Origin: Pseudomonadales bacterium
GTDB taxonomy: Bacteria; Pseudomonadota; Gammaproteobacteria; Pseudomonadales; Azotimanducaceae
NCBI GenBank assembly: GCA_028281005.1
Contig: JANQKS010000009.1
Location: 1 to 41,597, forward strand
Direction of reading: 5' to 3'
DNA: 41,597 nt
In this document: one piece after another, positions 6,246 through 14,700 of the stretch
How positions within the stretch are numbered: position 1 is the first letter of the stretch
Layout: each line of letters begins with the position of its first letter
Position numbers and translations under genes: made by a program
The notes under the pieces: model-generated
The model's database searches: none
Seen by the model: the letters and a program-made list of their open reading frames with translations, nothing else
Told to the model about the DNA's origin: nothing

Positions 6246-7724
6246 ATGAATAGCGGTGGTGAAGATATCGTGAAGGGGCGTACAGCCTTGCCAGTACTGG
6301 TCTTGTGGGTTTGCGCCGTTGCCCACGCGGCTGGTGATACGGCCGATACGCGGTTGCTCGATGAGTTAGCCGCAGACCAAGCTAAATCCAGCATCGCCGT
6401 GGCCGACAAAATCTGGCAGTTAGCCGAGCTCGGTTATCTGGAAACGGAGAGTAGCGCCACACTTCAGCGCTACCTGGGTGACGCGGGGTTTAAAGTTGTT
6501 GCTGGAGTGGCGGACATTCCCACCGCCTTTGTCGCCACTTATAAGTCTGCGCCCAAATCTGCCGGCACCGGGCCAACCATCGGCATCCTCGCGGAGTTTG
6601 ATGCGTTGCCGGGCTTGAGCCAACAAGCGCTGCCTTATCGTGCACCCCAAGTGACAGGCGGTGCGGGGCATGCCTGCGGCCACCACCTGTTTGGCGCCGC
6701 ATCGGCCAGCGCCGGCATTGTGTTGGCGCGTTGGCTGGAGGAAAACTCGGTGCCTGTCACGATAAAAGTGTTCGGCACGCCGGCTGAAGAAGGTGGTTCA
6801 GGCAAAGTGTATATGGCGAGAGCCGGTTTATTCGCCGATGTAGACGTGGTGCTGCATTGGCATCCGGCCAGCGGAAACTCCGCCTCGCCGTCGACCACCA
6901 CCGCAAACAAATCCGGTCGCTTCACTTTTTCCGGCCGTGCGGCACATGCCGCTTCCGCGCCGGACCAAGGCCGCTCCGCATTGGATGGCGTAGAGGCGAT
7001 GAACTTCATGGTCAACATGATGCGCGAACACGTCCCGCAAACCAGCCGCATTCACTATGTCATCACCGATGGCGGAGATGCGCCCAACATCGTGCCTGAG
7101 CAGGCCCAGGTCTACTACTACGTGCGCCATCCTAAGGCCGACGTAGTGGAGGAGTTGTTCGAGCGTGTGGTGGTTGCCGCGCGCGCGGCTGCAATGGGTA
7201 CAGAAACCGAGGTTGACGTTGAGGTTATGCATGGCAACTACCCGGTGTTGCCGAATCACACCTTGGCCAAATTGGTGTATGACAACATGGTCGACATCGG
7301 CGGTATTACCTACACTGCTGCGGAAAATGAATTTGCACAGCAGATTCGCCAAACTCTGATCCAACCAATGGCGCCGCTGGGCTCCCAGGAACACATTGGC
7401 CGCTTTCAATTTCGCCAAAGTATGGGCTCCACGGATGTGGGTGATGTCAGTTGGCAGGTACCCACGGTGGGGTTCAGCACCGCCACGTGGGTACCGGGCA
7501 CGCCGGCGCATAGCTGGCAAGCGGTGGCGGCAGGTGGCATGAGCATCGGGCACAAAGGTTTACACATGGCGACGCGGGTGCTGGCGAGGACCGCGGTGGA
7601 CCTCATCCGGCGGCCGGATCTGATTCAAGCAGCGCATGAAGAATTTGAACGCGCCCGAGGTGCGGATTTTCAATACGCGGCATTGCTGGGTGATCGGGAC
7701 CCACCCTTGGATTACCGCAAGTAA
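6246..7724 (+). CDS. M20-family amidohydrolase, AbgB-like (p-aminobenzoyl-glutamate hydrolase subunit B type), secreted
   Basis: A 492-residue zinc-dependent hydrolase of the M20 peptidase/carboxypeptidase clan. Metal-binding motifs are visible: AEFDALPG, GHACGHHLFG, the catalytic glutamates in GTPAEEGGSGK, and VLHWHP. The insert SGRFTFSGRAAHAASAPDQG is the lid/dimerisation domain. An N-terminal signal peptide (PVLVLWVCAVAHA) indicates export. Start choice is open: ATG 6246, or GTG 6270, which has GGTGAAG upstream and gives a more compact signal peptide. Members cleave amide bonds of amino-acid conjugates; the substrate here is unknown. It heads a tight operon, with the next gene starting 2 bp after its stop. 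Confidence 0.9.
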   Translation: MNSGGEDIVKGRTALPVLVLWVCAVAHAAGDTADTRLLDELAADQAKSSIAVADKIWQLAELGYLETESSATLQRYLGDAGFKVVAGVADIPTAFVATYKSAPKSAGTGPTIGILAEFDALPGLSQQALPYRAPQVTGGAGHACGHHLFGAASASAGIVLARWLEENSVPVTIKVFGTPAEEGGSGKVYMARAGLFADVDVVLHWHPASGNSASPSTTTANKSGRFTFSGRAAHAASAPDQGRSALDGVEAMNFMVNMMREHVPQTSRIHYVITDGGDAPNIVPEQAQVYYYVRHPKADVVEELFERVVVAARAAAMGTETEVDVEVMHGNYPVLPNHTLAKLVYDNMVDIGGITYTAAENEFAQQIRQTLIQPMAPLGSQEHIGRFQFRQSMGSTDVGDVSWQVPTVGFSTATWVPGTPAHSWQAVAAGGMSIGHKGLHMATRVLARTAVDLIRRPDLIQAAHEEFERARGADFQYAALLGDRDPPLDYRK

Positions 7725-7726
7725 CA

Positions 7727-8545
7727 ATGCGAATCGGCGTCTTACATCCCGGTGAAATGGGCGTTAGCGTGGCGCAAGCGCTGGCGGACTCCGGCCACGA
7801 AGTAGGTTGGGTGCGCAACGACCGCAGCTCCGCGACCCAGGCACGGGCGGCACCGTTTACCGGTTTCGACAACCTCGCCGAATTACTTGAAACCGCACAA
7901 GCGGTGATCTCCGTGTGTCCGCCTCACGCCGCCGAAGCCCAGGCTCGAGAAGTGGCTGCTGCGGGGTTTGCCGGTGTATACGTTGATGCCAATGCAGTTT
8001 CACCCGCCACCGCTGCGCGCATTGCCGAAGTGGTGGGTGCCGGTTATGTAGACGCTGGTATCGTCGGCCCGCCGGCGCTGACTCCGGGCACTACGCGGAT
8101 GTATGTTTCTGGACCGCGCGCAGAAGAGGTGCAGAGTTGGTTCGGCGCAGGGGCGCTGACAGTGGTCCGGATGGCGGGTGATTTAACCGCCGCCTCCGCG
8201 TTGAAGATGGCATATGCCGCTTACACCAAAGGGTCTAGCGCGCTGCTTTTGGCGGTAAATGCCTTGGCTGAAGCGACCGGCGTACGCGACGTGTTGGCCC
8301 AGGAATGGGCCATCTCCCAACCCGGGTTGAGTAAACGCAGCGAACGCACAGCGGCGGCCACTTCACGCAAGGCGTGGCGATTTGCCGGGGAAATGCAGGA
8401 AATTTCGCAGACCTTCAGCGAAGCCGGTTTGCCTGGCGAATTTCATGCAGGTGCCGCGCAACTCTACGAACGCATGGCTGGCCTCAAAGATCTGCCCGCG
8501 GCGGAGCTTGAGTTGGTCTTGCAACACCTTTTAGAAGATCTCTGA
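7727..8545 (+). CDS. NAD(P)-binding dehydrogenase, 6-phosphogluconate dehydrogenase-like with DUF1932 C-terminal domain
   Basis: A 272-residue protein. Residues 1-150 are a Rossmann domain of the beta-hydroxyacid dehydrogenase type: the GVLHPGEMG loop (variant of G-x-G-x-x-G), VISVCPPH, VYVDANAVSP, and GIVGPPA. The C-terminal helical half has KMAYAAYTKGSSALLLAVNA, where the family's conserved lysine sits, matching the DUF1932 domain found after this Rossmann fold. It probably oxidises or reduces a small hydroxy acid. The 2-bp distance from the M20 gene implies translational coupling, and the pairing suggests processing of a common conjugate (inference). Confidence 0.85.
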   Translation: MRIGVLHPGEMGVSVAQALADSGHEVGWVRNDRSSATQARAAPFTGFDNLAELLETAQAVISVCPPHAAEAQAREVAAAGFAGVYVDANAVSPATAARIAEVVGAGYVDAGIVGPPALTPGTTRMYVSGPRAEEVQSWFGAGALTVVRMAGDLTAASALKMAYAAYTKGSSALLLAVNALAEATGVRDVLAQEWAISQPGLSKRSERTAAATSRKAWRFAGEMQEISQTFSEAGLPGEFHAGAAQLYERMAGLKDLPAAELELVLQHLLEDL

Positions 8546-8553
8546 AGTCGGTT

Positions 8554-10020
8554 GTGAGCAAAAGAGCTCTGCTCGCACAGAGCATCAATATTCACCATTT
8601 TCTCGATCACGATCGAACGCTGCGTTTGTCCCAACGCAGTGCCCGCGACCGTGCCATTGGCCGCGAGCTAGAGGGGGGTAAAGCAGCGCTATCCGACACG
8701 GATAAAGTGTTGGCTTGGTGGCGGTCCATGCAGTCCACGCCATCGGACAAATCCCAACCAGACTCGGGTGAGCGTGTTATCTCGGTGCGCCGCTGGTTAA
8801 ATATATTGTTGCTGGCGGGTGGCATCCTGTTGGGTGCCGGCGCAGGTAGTCTTGCATTGACGTTTGACGGCAGCTATCCGGTGAATTTGCTGGCGTTTTT
8901 AGGGGTGATGGTTGGACTGCCTGGGGTACTGCTCATCCTCACCCTGGTGAGCATGGTCTGGCGCACCAGTCGCTTCGGCGTGGCGGGTAAAAGCCCTGTC
9001 AGCCGTGCCCCACATTCCATGTTGCAGCTGAACAGTTGGCTGTTGGGTTTATGGGAGCGGCTCAGCGGAGGGGTTTGGCAGAGCGGCTATGGGCAGTCCA
9101 ATGCCCGCGGGCGTTTTGCCTATTGGCAGGTGGTGTCGTTTGCACAGCTTTTTTCCGTGGGTTTCTTCATTGGCGCGTTAATGATGTTGGCACTGCTGGT
9201 GGTGGCAACAGATTTAGCGTTTGGCTGGAGCACCACCCTTGAACTGCAGGCATCCGCGGTGCATGCATGGTTTGCCGCCATCGCCTTGCCGTGGGTGAAT
9301 GTTTGGCGGGAAGCGGTGCCTGATCTGGCGTTGGTGGAAGTGTCTCGCTTCTATCGCTTGGAGGGCGATATGCTGGAAGCCAGGGCGGCACGGTTGGGCG
9401 AGTGGTGGCCGTTTGTGTTCATGACTCTGTTGGTGTGGGGTTTGTTGCCGCGTTTGCTGATGCTGGCATGGTGCCGATGGCGGCTGAATGCCGCGACCGA
9501 GGTGCTATTGCGGGAGCACAGCGAGGTCACTGCGTTGCTGGACCGTATGTCCACACCAGCGTTGGCGTTGGGTGAGGATGTTCATACCGAAGTACCGGTG
9601 TCGGAGCCCGGCAAAGAAGCGGTGAAACTCAACAATTTCGATCAAGCCAGAGTGGTGGTGTGGAACGAAGCGCTGGCGTTAAGCGGTGCACAATTGGCGC
9701 TCGGCAGTGTGCTGAGTGATGCTGAGTTGCAGGCGCGGATACAACAGTTGGCGCCCCGTGCCGAGCGCGTGTTGGTGATGGTGAAAGCTTGGGAGCCACC
9801 CACGTTGGAAGTCCTCGACGTGTTACACCTGTTGCGTCGTCAAGTGGGTGCGGGATGCAGCATTTTGATTACGCCCGTGGGTTTGCCAGAGCAGGATTTC
9901 CAGCCTGCAGGCGATGACGTGCAGGTATGGTCGGCGGCAGTGGCCAAGCTGGCCGATCCGCACAGCTATGTGGCCCAGGCTGAGCCGGGTTTAATTACGG
10001 TGGAGCGTCACCATGGTTGA
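8554..10020 (+). CDS. DUF2868-family integral membrane protein
   Basis: A 488-residue membrane protein with segments near residues 80-100, 108-133, 200-225 and 285-305. The N-terminal signature RSARDRAIGRELEG and the layout (two early spans, a loop, further spans, a long cytosolic tail) agree with DUF2868, known mainly as the partner of DUF3482 GTPases. Its start is a GTG at 8554, 8 bp after the previous stop. Its end overlaps the DUF3482 GTPase gene by 8 bp, strong evidence that the two act together, probably as a membrane-anchored GTPase system. No biochemical role is established to my knowledge. Confidence 0.85.
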   Translation: MSKRALLAQSINIHHFLDHDRTLRLSQRSARDRAIGRELEGGKAALSDTDKVLAWWRSMQSTPSDKSQPDSGERVISVRRWLNILLLAGGILLGAGAGSLALTFDGSYPVNLLAFLGVMVGLPGVLLILTLVSMVWRTSRFGVAGKSPVSRAPHSMLQLNSWLLGLWERLSGGVWQSGYGQSNARGRFAYWQVVSFAQLFSVGFFIGALMMLALLVVATDLAFGWSTTLELQASAVHAWFAAIALPWVNVWREAVPDLALVEVSRFYRLEGDMLEARAARLGEWWPFVFMTLLVWGLLPRLLMLAWCRWRLNAATEVLLREHSEVTALLDRMSTPALALGEDVHTEVPVSEPGKEAVKLNNFDQARVVVWNEALALSGAQLALGSVLSDAELQARIQQLAPRAERVLVMVKAWEPPTLEVLDVLHLLRRQVGAGCSILITPVGLPEQDFQPAGDDVQVWSAAVAKLADPHSYVAQAEPGLITVERHHG

Positions 10021-11422
10021 GTTTGCCGTGGTGGGTCATCCGAACAAAGGCAAAAGCTCAATTGTTGCGACGTTGGCGGAAAACGAGGAAGTGGCCATCA
10101 GCGCAACGCCGGGCACCACCCGCACCGCAGACCGCTTTGCCTTTGCCATCGACGGTGAAGCGCTTTATACGCTGGTGGATACCCCGGGATTTCAGCGACC
10201 GCGCGCGGTGCTCGATTGGCTCACGGCACATGCCACCAACGCCAGTAGTCGGCCCGATGTGGTCCGTGAGTTTGTGGCCCAACACCGCGACGATGAGCGC
10301 TTTCATGACGAGTGTGAGCTGTTGCAACCCATCCTGTCGGGCGCGGGTATCCTCTATGTGGTGGATGGCACCAAACCGTACGGTGCGGAATTTGAAATAG
10401 AAATGCAGATTTTGCAGTGGACGGGTCAGCCGCGGATGGCGCTGATCAATCTGATTGGCGAAGGCGACTATTTGAGCCAGTGGCAAAAGGCTTTGGATCA
10501 GTACTTCTCCATCGTACGGGTGTTTGATGCGCAACGCGCGGATTTTGCCGCGCGAGTTAATTTGTTGAAGGCGTTTGCCGAGTTGAACGAAGCCTGGCGC
10601 CCGCCGATGGAACGTGCCGTTGCCGCTCTGTTAGAAGAGCGTGAGCATCGCTTGCAGCAGTCGGCGCGGGAAATTGCGGATGCTTTGATTGATTGCCTCA
10701 CCTACCGCGAACATCGCTTGGTGGCCGGCGGTGAAGATGCGCAGAGCGTTGCCCGCGATTTGCGCGGAGATCTCGAACATCGTGTGCGTTTGCGAGAAAA
10801 CCAGGCGCGCCGCACCGTACAAGGGTTCTACCGCCACGAACAAATGCGCGCCGACGAAGTGAGTCTGCAGTTGCTGGACATGGATTTGTTTACCGCCGAA
10901 GGTTGGGAACTGTTTGGGCTGTCTAAGACTCAGTTGCTCATTACCGGGTCGTTAACCGGCGCAGTGGCTGGTCTTGGCATCGATGCCCTGGTGGGTGGTG
11001 CCACTTTGCTCTTGGGTGCCGGGGTAGGCGCCGTAGTGGGCGGTGTGACCAGCTGGTACGGCGGTGACGAACTCGCCAAAACCCGAGTGCTGGGCAATGC
11101 ACTGGGTGGCGATACGGTATACGTTGGCCCCATTACCGCGCTGAACTTTCCGTGGGTGTTTTTAGGCCGCGCTTGGGTGCACCATCATCTGGTGGCGGAG
11201 CGTAATCATGCGGTGCGCGATGCCGTCTCTGCTCAGCTGTCCGCAGGTGAAAATTTGATGGACAGTATTACCGGCGACAGCCGGCAAGCGCTTGCCAAAG
11301 TAATGCGCCAAGTGCAGGAGAAAGGCCGCAGCCTGGCACTGGAGCAACAGCTCGCCGAAGGTGTGGCGCAACTGCTGGCGCTGACGCCCGGGCAAAGCGA
11401 TGTGGAGGCTGAGCGGAGCTAA
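10013..11422 (+). CDS. DUF3482-family GTPase (Era/TrmE-like G domain)
   Basis: A 469-residue protein with an N-terminal G domain: G1 GHPNKGKS at residues 8-15, TPGTTRT as switch I region, and G3 DTPG at 56-59. The rest contains long amphipathic helices with basic residues. A Gly/Ala-rich hydrophobic stretch near residues 308-350 (LLITGSLTGAVAGLGIDALV) resembles the membrane-associating segment of DUF3482 proteins. It overlaps the DUF2868 gene by 8 bp. Together they look like a GTP-controlled module at the inner membrane. The physiological role is unknown. Confidence 0.88.
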   Translation: MVEFAVVGHPNKGKSSIVATLAENEEVAISATPGTTRTADRFAFAIDGEALYTLVDTPGFQRPRAVLDWLTAHATNASSRPDVVREFVAQHRDDERFHDECELLQPILSGAGILYVVDGTKPYGAEFEIEMQILQWTGQPRMALINLIGEGDYLSQWQKALDQYFSIVRVFDAQRADFAARVNLLKAFAELNEAWRPPMERAVAALLEEREHRLQQSAREIADALIDCLTYREHRLVAGGEDAQSVARDLRGDLEHRVRLRENQARRTVQGFYRHEQMRADEVSLQLLDMDLFTAEGWELFGLSKTQLLITGSLTGAVAGLGIDALVGGATLLLGAGVGAVVGGVTSWYGGDELAKTRVLGNALGGDTVYVGPITALNFPWVFLGRAWVHHHLVAERNHAVRDAVSAQLSAGENLMDSITGDSRQALAKVMRQVQEKGRSLALEQQLAEGVAQLLALTPGQSDVEAERS

Positions 11423-11445
11423 CCGGGAAACTGGGTGCTTGTCCG

Positions 11446-11470
11446 GGCTAGCGGCTAGCGGCTAGCGGCT
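11446..11470. repeat. Short tandem repeat GGCTAGC x3 with a partial fourth
   Basis: Three exact 7-bp copies occupy 11446-11466, plus GGCT. GCTAGC is itself palindromic. The array supplies the final codon and the stop (TAG) of the minus-strand lipoprotein gene, so slippage could change its C-terminus. Confidence 0.85.
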
Positions 11471-11932
11471 GATGACGCGGTAAATCCAGGCTGCGTTGCT
11501 GTGGTCGGTGGCTTCTTCGGCGTATTTAATCATCAGCATTTGCCGAGCTTGTTCTTTTTCTGTGTCGGCCTGCACCCGTTGCAGACGCACGTTGTACACC
11601 GTGCCCTCGATGCGCAGACGCGCCGTGTCGTTGGCGGATATGTTCTGTACCCATTCACGTTCTTGCGGGTTTTCTGCTCCAAGAATCAGTGAAGTGGGAA
11701 TATAGGCTTGCCCGTTTATTACGCCGATCCAGGTATTCACCGAATGTGGGCTGTCCGGATTGGTCTCAAGTTGTACGGTTTCTACGTCCGCCGCAAAACT
11801 CCAATCGCTAACGGGGCCGCTATGTGGCTCGCCAGACAACGCGCCGCCGGCGAACGGACCCACCGGGCCCGAGCAGGCGGCCACACCAAAAACCAGAATT
11901 ATGCTAACAATGTAGATCAGCCGGCTATCCAT
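11462..11932 (-). CDS. Predicted lipoprotein of unknown function
   Basis: A 156-residue protein starting MDSRLIYIVSIILVFGVAACSG, a classical type II signal peptide with lipobox VAAC and cysteine 20 as the lipidation site. The body reads WSFAADVETVQLETNPDSPH and WIGVINGQAYIPT, then REWVQNI and ARLRIEGTVYNVRLQRV. That is the beta-rich pattern of proteins resembling the FMN-binding split-barrel/nitroreductase-like fold, but without clear cofactor residues, so no function is assigned. I chose ATG 11932 because AAGGA lies 9 nt upstream and the lipobox falls at the expected distance; longer frames would bury the signal peptide. It follows the carboxyltransferase gene by 77 bp on the same strand. 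Confidence 0.75.
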   Translation of the reverse strand: MDSRLIYIVSIILVFGVAACSGPVGPFAGGALSGEPHSGPVSDWSFAADVETVQLETNPDSPHSVNTWIGVINGQAYIPTSLILGAENPQEREWVQNISANDTARLRIEGTVYNVRLQRVQADTEKEQARQMLMIKYAEEATDHSNAAWIYRVISR

Positions 11933-12009
11933 GCTTGCTTTCCTTGCTTTCATCCCTTGCTTCCATCTCTTGATTCTATGGTTTTTGGCTACGGCCTTTG
12001 GCTTTTGTC

Positions 12010-13560
12010 CTAAGGTCGGTACCAGAACCGCGCAGGGTCTGCGCGGGAGGCGGTGCGAGCGAGCTTGGCCCAACGGGTTAGATAAGCCCGCGTTCGGCGC
12101 GGGTCAATGATCTCTTCGATCTCAAAAAACTCCGCTGAACGGAACGGCGAGCGTACGCGATTCAGGCGTTCCTTGATGCGGGCGAGGTGCTCATCGTAGT
12201 TCTCAGCCTCTGCCAGCTCAGCTTTGTAGGCCACTTCGATACCGCCTTCGATAGGCAGAGAACCCCAATCCCCCGAAGGCCAGGCGGCGCGGAAATGATG
12301 TGCACCGGGTTTATGGTTGGCAGCTCCCGCCACACCAAAAGCCTTGCGGATCACTACGCAACAAAACGGCACATTGGCCTGGCCGAGAGCGGCCAGCGCC
12401 GCGGAACCATAGCGAATGGTGGCGTCTTCTTCGGACTGTTTGCCGATGAGAAAACCCGGGCAATCTTCCAAGTGCACAATTGGCAAATGAAAGGTGGCGG
12501 CCAGATCAATCAGGCGGATCAACTTGCGAGAGCTGTCCGCAGTCCAAGCACCGCCGTAGACCCGCGGATTTTCCGCAAACAGAGCCACAGGTACGCCATT
12601 GAAGCGCGCTAGACCGGTGATCAGTGAACGGCCCCACTTGCGGCCAATCTCAAAAAAAGAATCGTGGTCGCACACGCTCGCTACGATGTCGTGCATTTTA
12701 TAGACCTTGCGAGGGTCTTTCGGCACGATCGAAAGGAGGTTTGCATCCTCGCGCTCCGGGTCGTCGTCACAATCCGCGAGCGGCGGCAGTTCGTCCGCGG
12801 AGCTCGGCAAGTAAGAGAGGAACCGTTTGGCCATGGCAAAGGCTTCCGCCTCGGATGCGGCTTCATCGTCAATGGCGCCGTTGCGGGTATGAATTTTGGC
12901 CGCACCCAGCTCTTCTTTGCTGACGTCGCCTAAACTTGCCCAGTCCACCAGTGCCGGCCCGGCAATCATCATTTGCGCGCTGTCTTTAACGATGACGGAA
13001 TAGTGTGAGGTGGCCACCCGGGCAGCCCCAATACCCGCCACGGAACCCAAGGCCAAGGATACCGACGGTGCTACCGCCAGATGGTTCACTACCGTCTCCC
13101 AGCCGCGTAGTTCTGGGATGTAAGTGCGACCTGCCATTTCAATGGTTTTGACCGAACCGCCGCCACCCATGCCGTCTACCAGGCGAATGTGCGGCAGGCG
13201 CAGTTCAAGCGCCAAGCCTTCTGCACGATTGCGTTTACCGGCAATAGAGGCATCCGCGGAACCGCCGCGCACGGTGAAATCGTCACCGGAAAGCACCACC
13301 AGGCGACCGTCAATGTCCGCGGTGCCAAACACAAAGTTAGAAGGGGTGAAATGTTTAAGCTCGCCGTCGTCGGCGTATTCCCCGACCCCGGCTAGAGTGC
13401 CAATTTCGTGGAAACTGTCCGCATCACTCATCGTGTCGATGCGTTCACGTATGGTCAGCTTGTTAAATTCATGCTGACGGGCAACCTTATCCGGGCCGCC
13501 CATCGCAAACGCGAGCGCTTCGCGCGCCCGCATTTCGTTGACTTCGTCTTCCCAACTCAT
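12010..13560 (-). CDS. Acyl-CoA carboxylase carboxyltransferase (beta) subunit
   Basis: A 516-residue protein of the propionyl/methylcrotonyl-CoA carboxylase beta family. Both crotonase-like halves are seen: the N-half with KLTIRERIDTMSD, VVLSGDDFTVRGGS and VDGMGGGGSVKT; the C-half with GLARFNGVPVALFAENPRVYGGAWT, LEDCPGFLIG and RKAFGVAGAAN. It transfers carboxyl from carboxybiotin to an acyl-CoA. No biotin carboxylase lies beside it, so its partner subunit is encoded elsewhere; the fused enzyme at 33808 is self-sufficient. The start is set at ATG 13560, where the domain begins, though no good ribosome site is visible. The 98-aa gene ends 10 bp upstream. Confidence 0.92.
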   Translation of the reverse strand: MSWEDEVNEMRAREALAFAMGGPDKVARQHEFNKLTIRERIDTMSDADSFHEIGTLAGVGEYADDGELKHFTPSNFVFGTADIDGRLVVLSGDDFTVRGGSADASIAGKRNRAEGLALELRLPHIRLVDGMGGGGSVKTIEMAGRTYIPELRGWETVVNHLAVAPSVSLALGSVAGIGAARVATSHYSVIVKDSAQMMIAGPALVDWASLGDVSKEELGAAKIHTRNGAIDDEAASEAEAFAMAKRFLSYLPSSADELPPLADCDDDPEREDANLLSIVPKDPRKVYKMHDIVASVCDHDSFFEIGRKWGRSLITGLARFNGVPVALFAENPRVYGGAWTADSSRKLIRLIDLAATFHLPIVHLEDCPGFLIGKQSEEDATIRYGSAALAALGQANVPFCCVVIRKAFGVAGAANHKPGAHHFRAAWPSGDWGSLPIEGGIEVAYKAELAEAENYDEHLARIKERLNRVRSPFRSAEFFEIEEIIDPRRTRAYLTRWAKLARTASRADPARFWYRP

Positions 13561-13570
13561 GGGAGATCGA

Positions 13571-13867
13571 TCAGGCGCGGGTCCCGGTAAAGGTGGCGTC
13601 GCCAAACGCGCCGAGCTTCACGCTGCCGCTGATTTCGTCACCATTAACGGTGGCGCTAAACTCCAAGGTCATCGGCATCGGTGAGGTCATGTCTGCTTTC
13701 CAGGTGAGGTTATCACCGTCCACGGTGCCATCTTGCAGTTCCATCTCACCCTGGGCGCCGGCCATTTTGCCGGTCAAGGTGCCGCCGTCGGTGGATAGGG
13801 TCAGGGTGCCCTGCTGCGCGCCCATGGGGGTATTGATGGTGGTGTTCCAGGTGCCGTCTGCACTCAT
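13571..13867 (-). CDS. Small beta-rich conserved hypothetical protein, 98 aa
   Basis: The sequence is a run of short beta strands with Gly/Thr turns: GTWNTTINTPMGAQQGTLTL, then DGGTLTGKMAGAQGEMELQ, then LEFSATVNGDEISGSVKLG and ATFTGTRA, like small calycin-type or single-sheet proteins. There is no signal peptide. A strong GGGAGAA site lies 5 nt before the ATG. It is the first gene of the minus-strand group and lies 10 bp before the carboxyltransferase, suggesting a role linked to acyl-CoA or hydrophobic ligands (inference only). Confidence 0.75.
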   Translation of the reverse strand: MSADGTWNTTINTPMGAQQGTLTLSTDGGTLTGKMAGAQGEMELQDGTVDGDNLTWKADMTSPMPMTLEFSATVNGDEISGSVKLGAFGDATFTGTRA

Positions 13868-13992
13868 TGAAGTTCTCCCAAAGATTGTTGTTTCTAGTTC
13901 TCGAGCTTACGAACAGTACTCGTAGAGCGGGCTGAGTATGGCACGGCGGGTGCGTACTTCAACCGCCACGCCTGTGCTAGGCTTGGCGGCCG

Positions 13993-14667
13993 ATGTCCAT
14001 CGGAATTCTCAACGAAGGCCCGTTACACGCCGCGCTTAAAGCCACCTACGCTGCCAATGGTGGCGAAGAGGAGGTGGCGGTGGACCAGTTTGTGGCAGAC
14101 GCGGTACGCAACGGCACCATGTTTGAGGTGCAAACCGGCAGCTTTAGCGGTTTGTCCCGCAAAATGCGGACGCTGGCAGACGTTGGTCCGGTGGTGTTGG
14201 TGCACCCCATTGCGCGCAATACCACCATCGTTAAACAAGGTGAGGGCCAGGCTAAGCCGCGTAAATCACCCAAACACGGCGCCCTGGTCCACATCGTGAA
14301 CCAGCTGGTTTATTTGCCGCAGATGCTCAACCACCCGAATTTTTCGGTGGAGGTGGTGCTGACGGACGAAGTTGAGTTACGCACCTACGATCCCAAGAAA
14401 AACCGGCGTCGCGGCGGCTGGCGCGTGATGGAACGCCAGCTGGTGGACATTGTCGATGGTGTGCGTCTCAACCAGATGGCGCAACTTTACGACTTTCTGC
14501 AGTCTGATTTGGCAGAACCGTTTGGCACCAAAGAGTTAGCGCTTGCTCTGCAACAGCCGGTCGCCCTCGCACGCAAGATGGCGTATTGCCTGCGCCACGC
14601 CGGGGTCACCGAAATTGCCGGCAAACAGGGGAATGCGCTGCTGTATCGCAACGTGGAGCCGGTTTAG
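13993..14667 (+). CDS. Conserved hypothetical protein, possible PD-(D/E)XK-like nuclease fold with C-terminal winged helix
   Basis: A 224-residue protein without an established name. Its central motif VDQFVADAVRNGTMFEVQTG (aspartates 31 and 36, then E45-V-Q47) followed by LSRKM resembles the D...E-x-Q core of some PD-(D/E)XK nuclease-fold proteins. VVLVHPIARNTTIV and RKSPKHG are further motifs I associate with this family of uncharacterised proteins. The C-terminus (FGTKELALAL, VALARKMAYCLRHAGV) looks like a helix-turn-helix/winged-helix domain. DNA binding or cleavage is a hypothesis. It starts divergently from the 98-aa gene (125 bp between) with GGCGG before the ATG. Confidence 0.7.
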   Translation: MSIGILNEGPLHAALKATYAANGGEEEVAVDQFVADAVRNGTMFEVQTGSFSGLSRKMRTLADVGPVVLVHPIARNTTIVKQGEGQAKPRKSPKHGALVHIVNQLVYLPQMLNHPNFSVEVVLTDEVELRTYDPKKNRRRGGWRVMERQLVDIVDGVRLNQMAQLYDFLQSDLAEPFGTKELALALQQPVALARKMAYCLRHAGVTEIAGKQGNALLYRNVEPV

Positions 14668-14700
14668 CAATCATCGCGCGCAATCCGAGCTGCGGGTTAA

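Noticed and set aside
6828-7553. 241-codon open frame on the minus strand inside the M20 peptidase gene
   Set aside because: The M20 gene has all family motifs on the plus strand; the antisense translation is His/Arg-rich with no recognisable pattern, a GC-rich shadow.
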